A DNA stretch of 13,809 nucleotides, from positions 1-13,809 of the forward strand of contig CAZLTY010000115.1 in the NCBI GenBank assembly GCA_964562575.1, written 5' to 3'. The DNA comes from SG8-4 sp964562575. Its GTDB lineage: Bacteria > Planctomycetota > Phycisphaerae > Sedimentisphaerales > Anaerobacaceae. Position 1 is the first letter of the stretch; the number at the start of each line of letters is the position of its first letter. Position numbers and translations under genes: made by a program. This document shows positions 13,268 through 13,809 of the stretch, piece by piece. The notes beneath the pieces were generated by a model. It was given only the letters and a program-made list of their open reading frames with translations. It searched no databases and was not told the origin of the DNA.

Positions 13268-13809
13268 CTACCGAACCAGCCGAATGTCATCGAAGTACAT
13301 CGTCCCTGCGCCACCGGCGGCCGGAGTGTTTTGGGTGCCGAAACCTATCGTGATCGTATTCACATTGGTCAGGTCAACACCCGCAAATTCTGCCAGATCA
13401 ATGACCCACTCTGTCCACGAGCCCGTCTGAGCTACAGCCGGGTCGTCATGATACACAACCGCTGTGCCGTTTAGAGCGACAAACATCCGCTCGGCGGCAT
13501 TGGGCGAATCGCCGCGGAACCACAGAGACAGTTTCGTGCTTTCTCCCTCGGTCCAGTCACGTGGATGGATCAACGTCAGTGTTGCCTCGGAAGTCTTATT
13601 GTTGTTGTTGTATAAACAAGGCATCGACTGGGCGCCGCCGTGAACGATAGTCTGCTCGGCATAAGGAGGGAAGTCGTTGCCTACAATCGCTCCGTTTGTG
13701 GTGGTTCCAAAACCGTCTATCCATTTGTCGAATATCCTGTTGCTGTTGGGATCAGGTGGGTCAACATCATTGTAAGACTCGAAATCTTCCACGAGAATGA
13801 AATCCGCCG
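13268..13809 (-). CDS. Exported-type protein with jellyroll/carbohydrate-binding-like module (5' partial)
   Basis: The frame is open to the right window edge (ADFILVEDFESYND...), so the start lies outside. The visible ~180 C-terminal residues contain DFESYND, then WIDGFGTTTNG, SLWFRGDSPNAAERMFVALNGTAVV, WTEWVIDLAEFAGVDLTNVNTITIGFGT and the ending GGAGTMYFDDIRLVR. The alternating beta-strand pattern and the 'YFDDIRL' ending are typical of jellyroll, carbohydrate-binding-like modules in planctomycete secreted proteins. No catalytic residue is visible. The GTG at 13792 is internal by homology-like context and not a likely start. An intrinsic terminator follows the stop codon. Confidence 0.8.
   Translation of the reverse strand, partial: ADFILVEDFESYNDVDPPDPNSNRIFDKWIDGFGTTTNGAIVGNDFPPYAEQTIVHGGAQSMPCLYNNNNKTSEATLTLIHPRDWTEGESTKLSLWFRGDSPNAAERMFVALNGTAVVYHDDPAVAQTGSWTEWVIDLAEFAGVDLTNVNTITIGFGTQNTPAAGGAGTMYFDDIRLVR

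Overview
The window looks like a chromosomal fragment of a planctomycete, probably of the Phycisphaerae/Sedimentisphaerales type. That assignment is inferred from gene families, not from any marker gene: two prepilin-like proteins with the AFTLIELLVVIA leader, one carrying H-X9-DG, secreted quinoprotein-like beta-propellers with the 'DWPNWRGP' start, a secreted methyltransferase-like/propeller fusion, FG-GAP proteins, and a mosaic surface protein ending in RTX repeats. No phage, plasmid, CRISPR or defence genes are visible. Almost every protein is predicted to be exported or cell-surface.

Layout: 2-3352 (+) is the 3' part of a very large beta-helix/LamG/NosD/PKD/RTX surface protein. After a 358-base gap holding a promoter and a 5'-UTR hairpin, 3711-4589 (+) encodes a prepilin-like protein. 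It converges on 4759-5937 (-), a seven-repeat FG-GAP propeller. A 164-base MITE-like inverted-repeat element (4598-4761) sits exactly between them and supplies part of the second gene's stop codon. A 436-base upstream region leads to a two-gene unit, a second prepilin-like protein (6374-7129) and a PQQ-like propeller (7151-8509). This converges with only 16 bases to spare on 8526-11741 (-), a 1071-residue secreted methyltransferase-like/PQQ-propeller fusion. A gene-free region with an inverted repeat and a promoter precedes tRNA-Ser(GCU) (12161-12251). Behind the tRNA is a patch of degenerate dispersed repeats, which runs into the 3' end of a decaying three-repeat DNA-binding-like gene (12438-12962, -). 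The right edge holds the 3' end of another exported protein (13268 to beyond 13809, -) with a good intrinsic terminator.

Functionally the genes do not form an obvious pathway. The recurring pattern is a prepilin-like gene next to a secreted beta-propeller gene (twice), which suggests cell-surface or secretion-associated proteins.

The most noteworthy signals are in the DNA. There are heptamer tandem repeats of the cyanobacterial STRR kind, both intergenic and translated in frame inside the methyltransferase/propeller gene. The MITE-like insertion determines a stop codon. A LamG end motif is left on a propeller protein. A 28-base element occurs twice and differs only by transitions. I did not find a convincing new multi-gene system.
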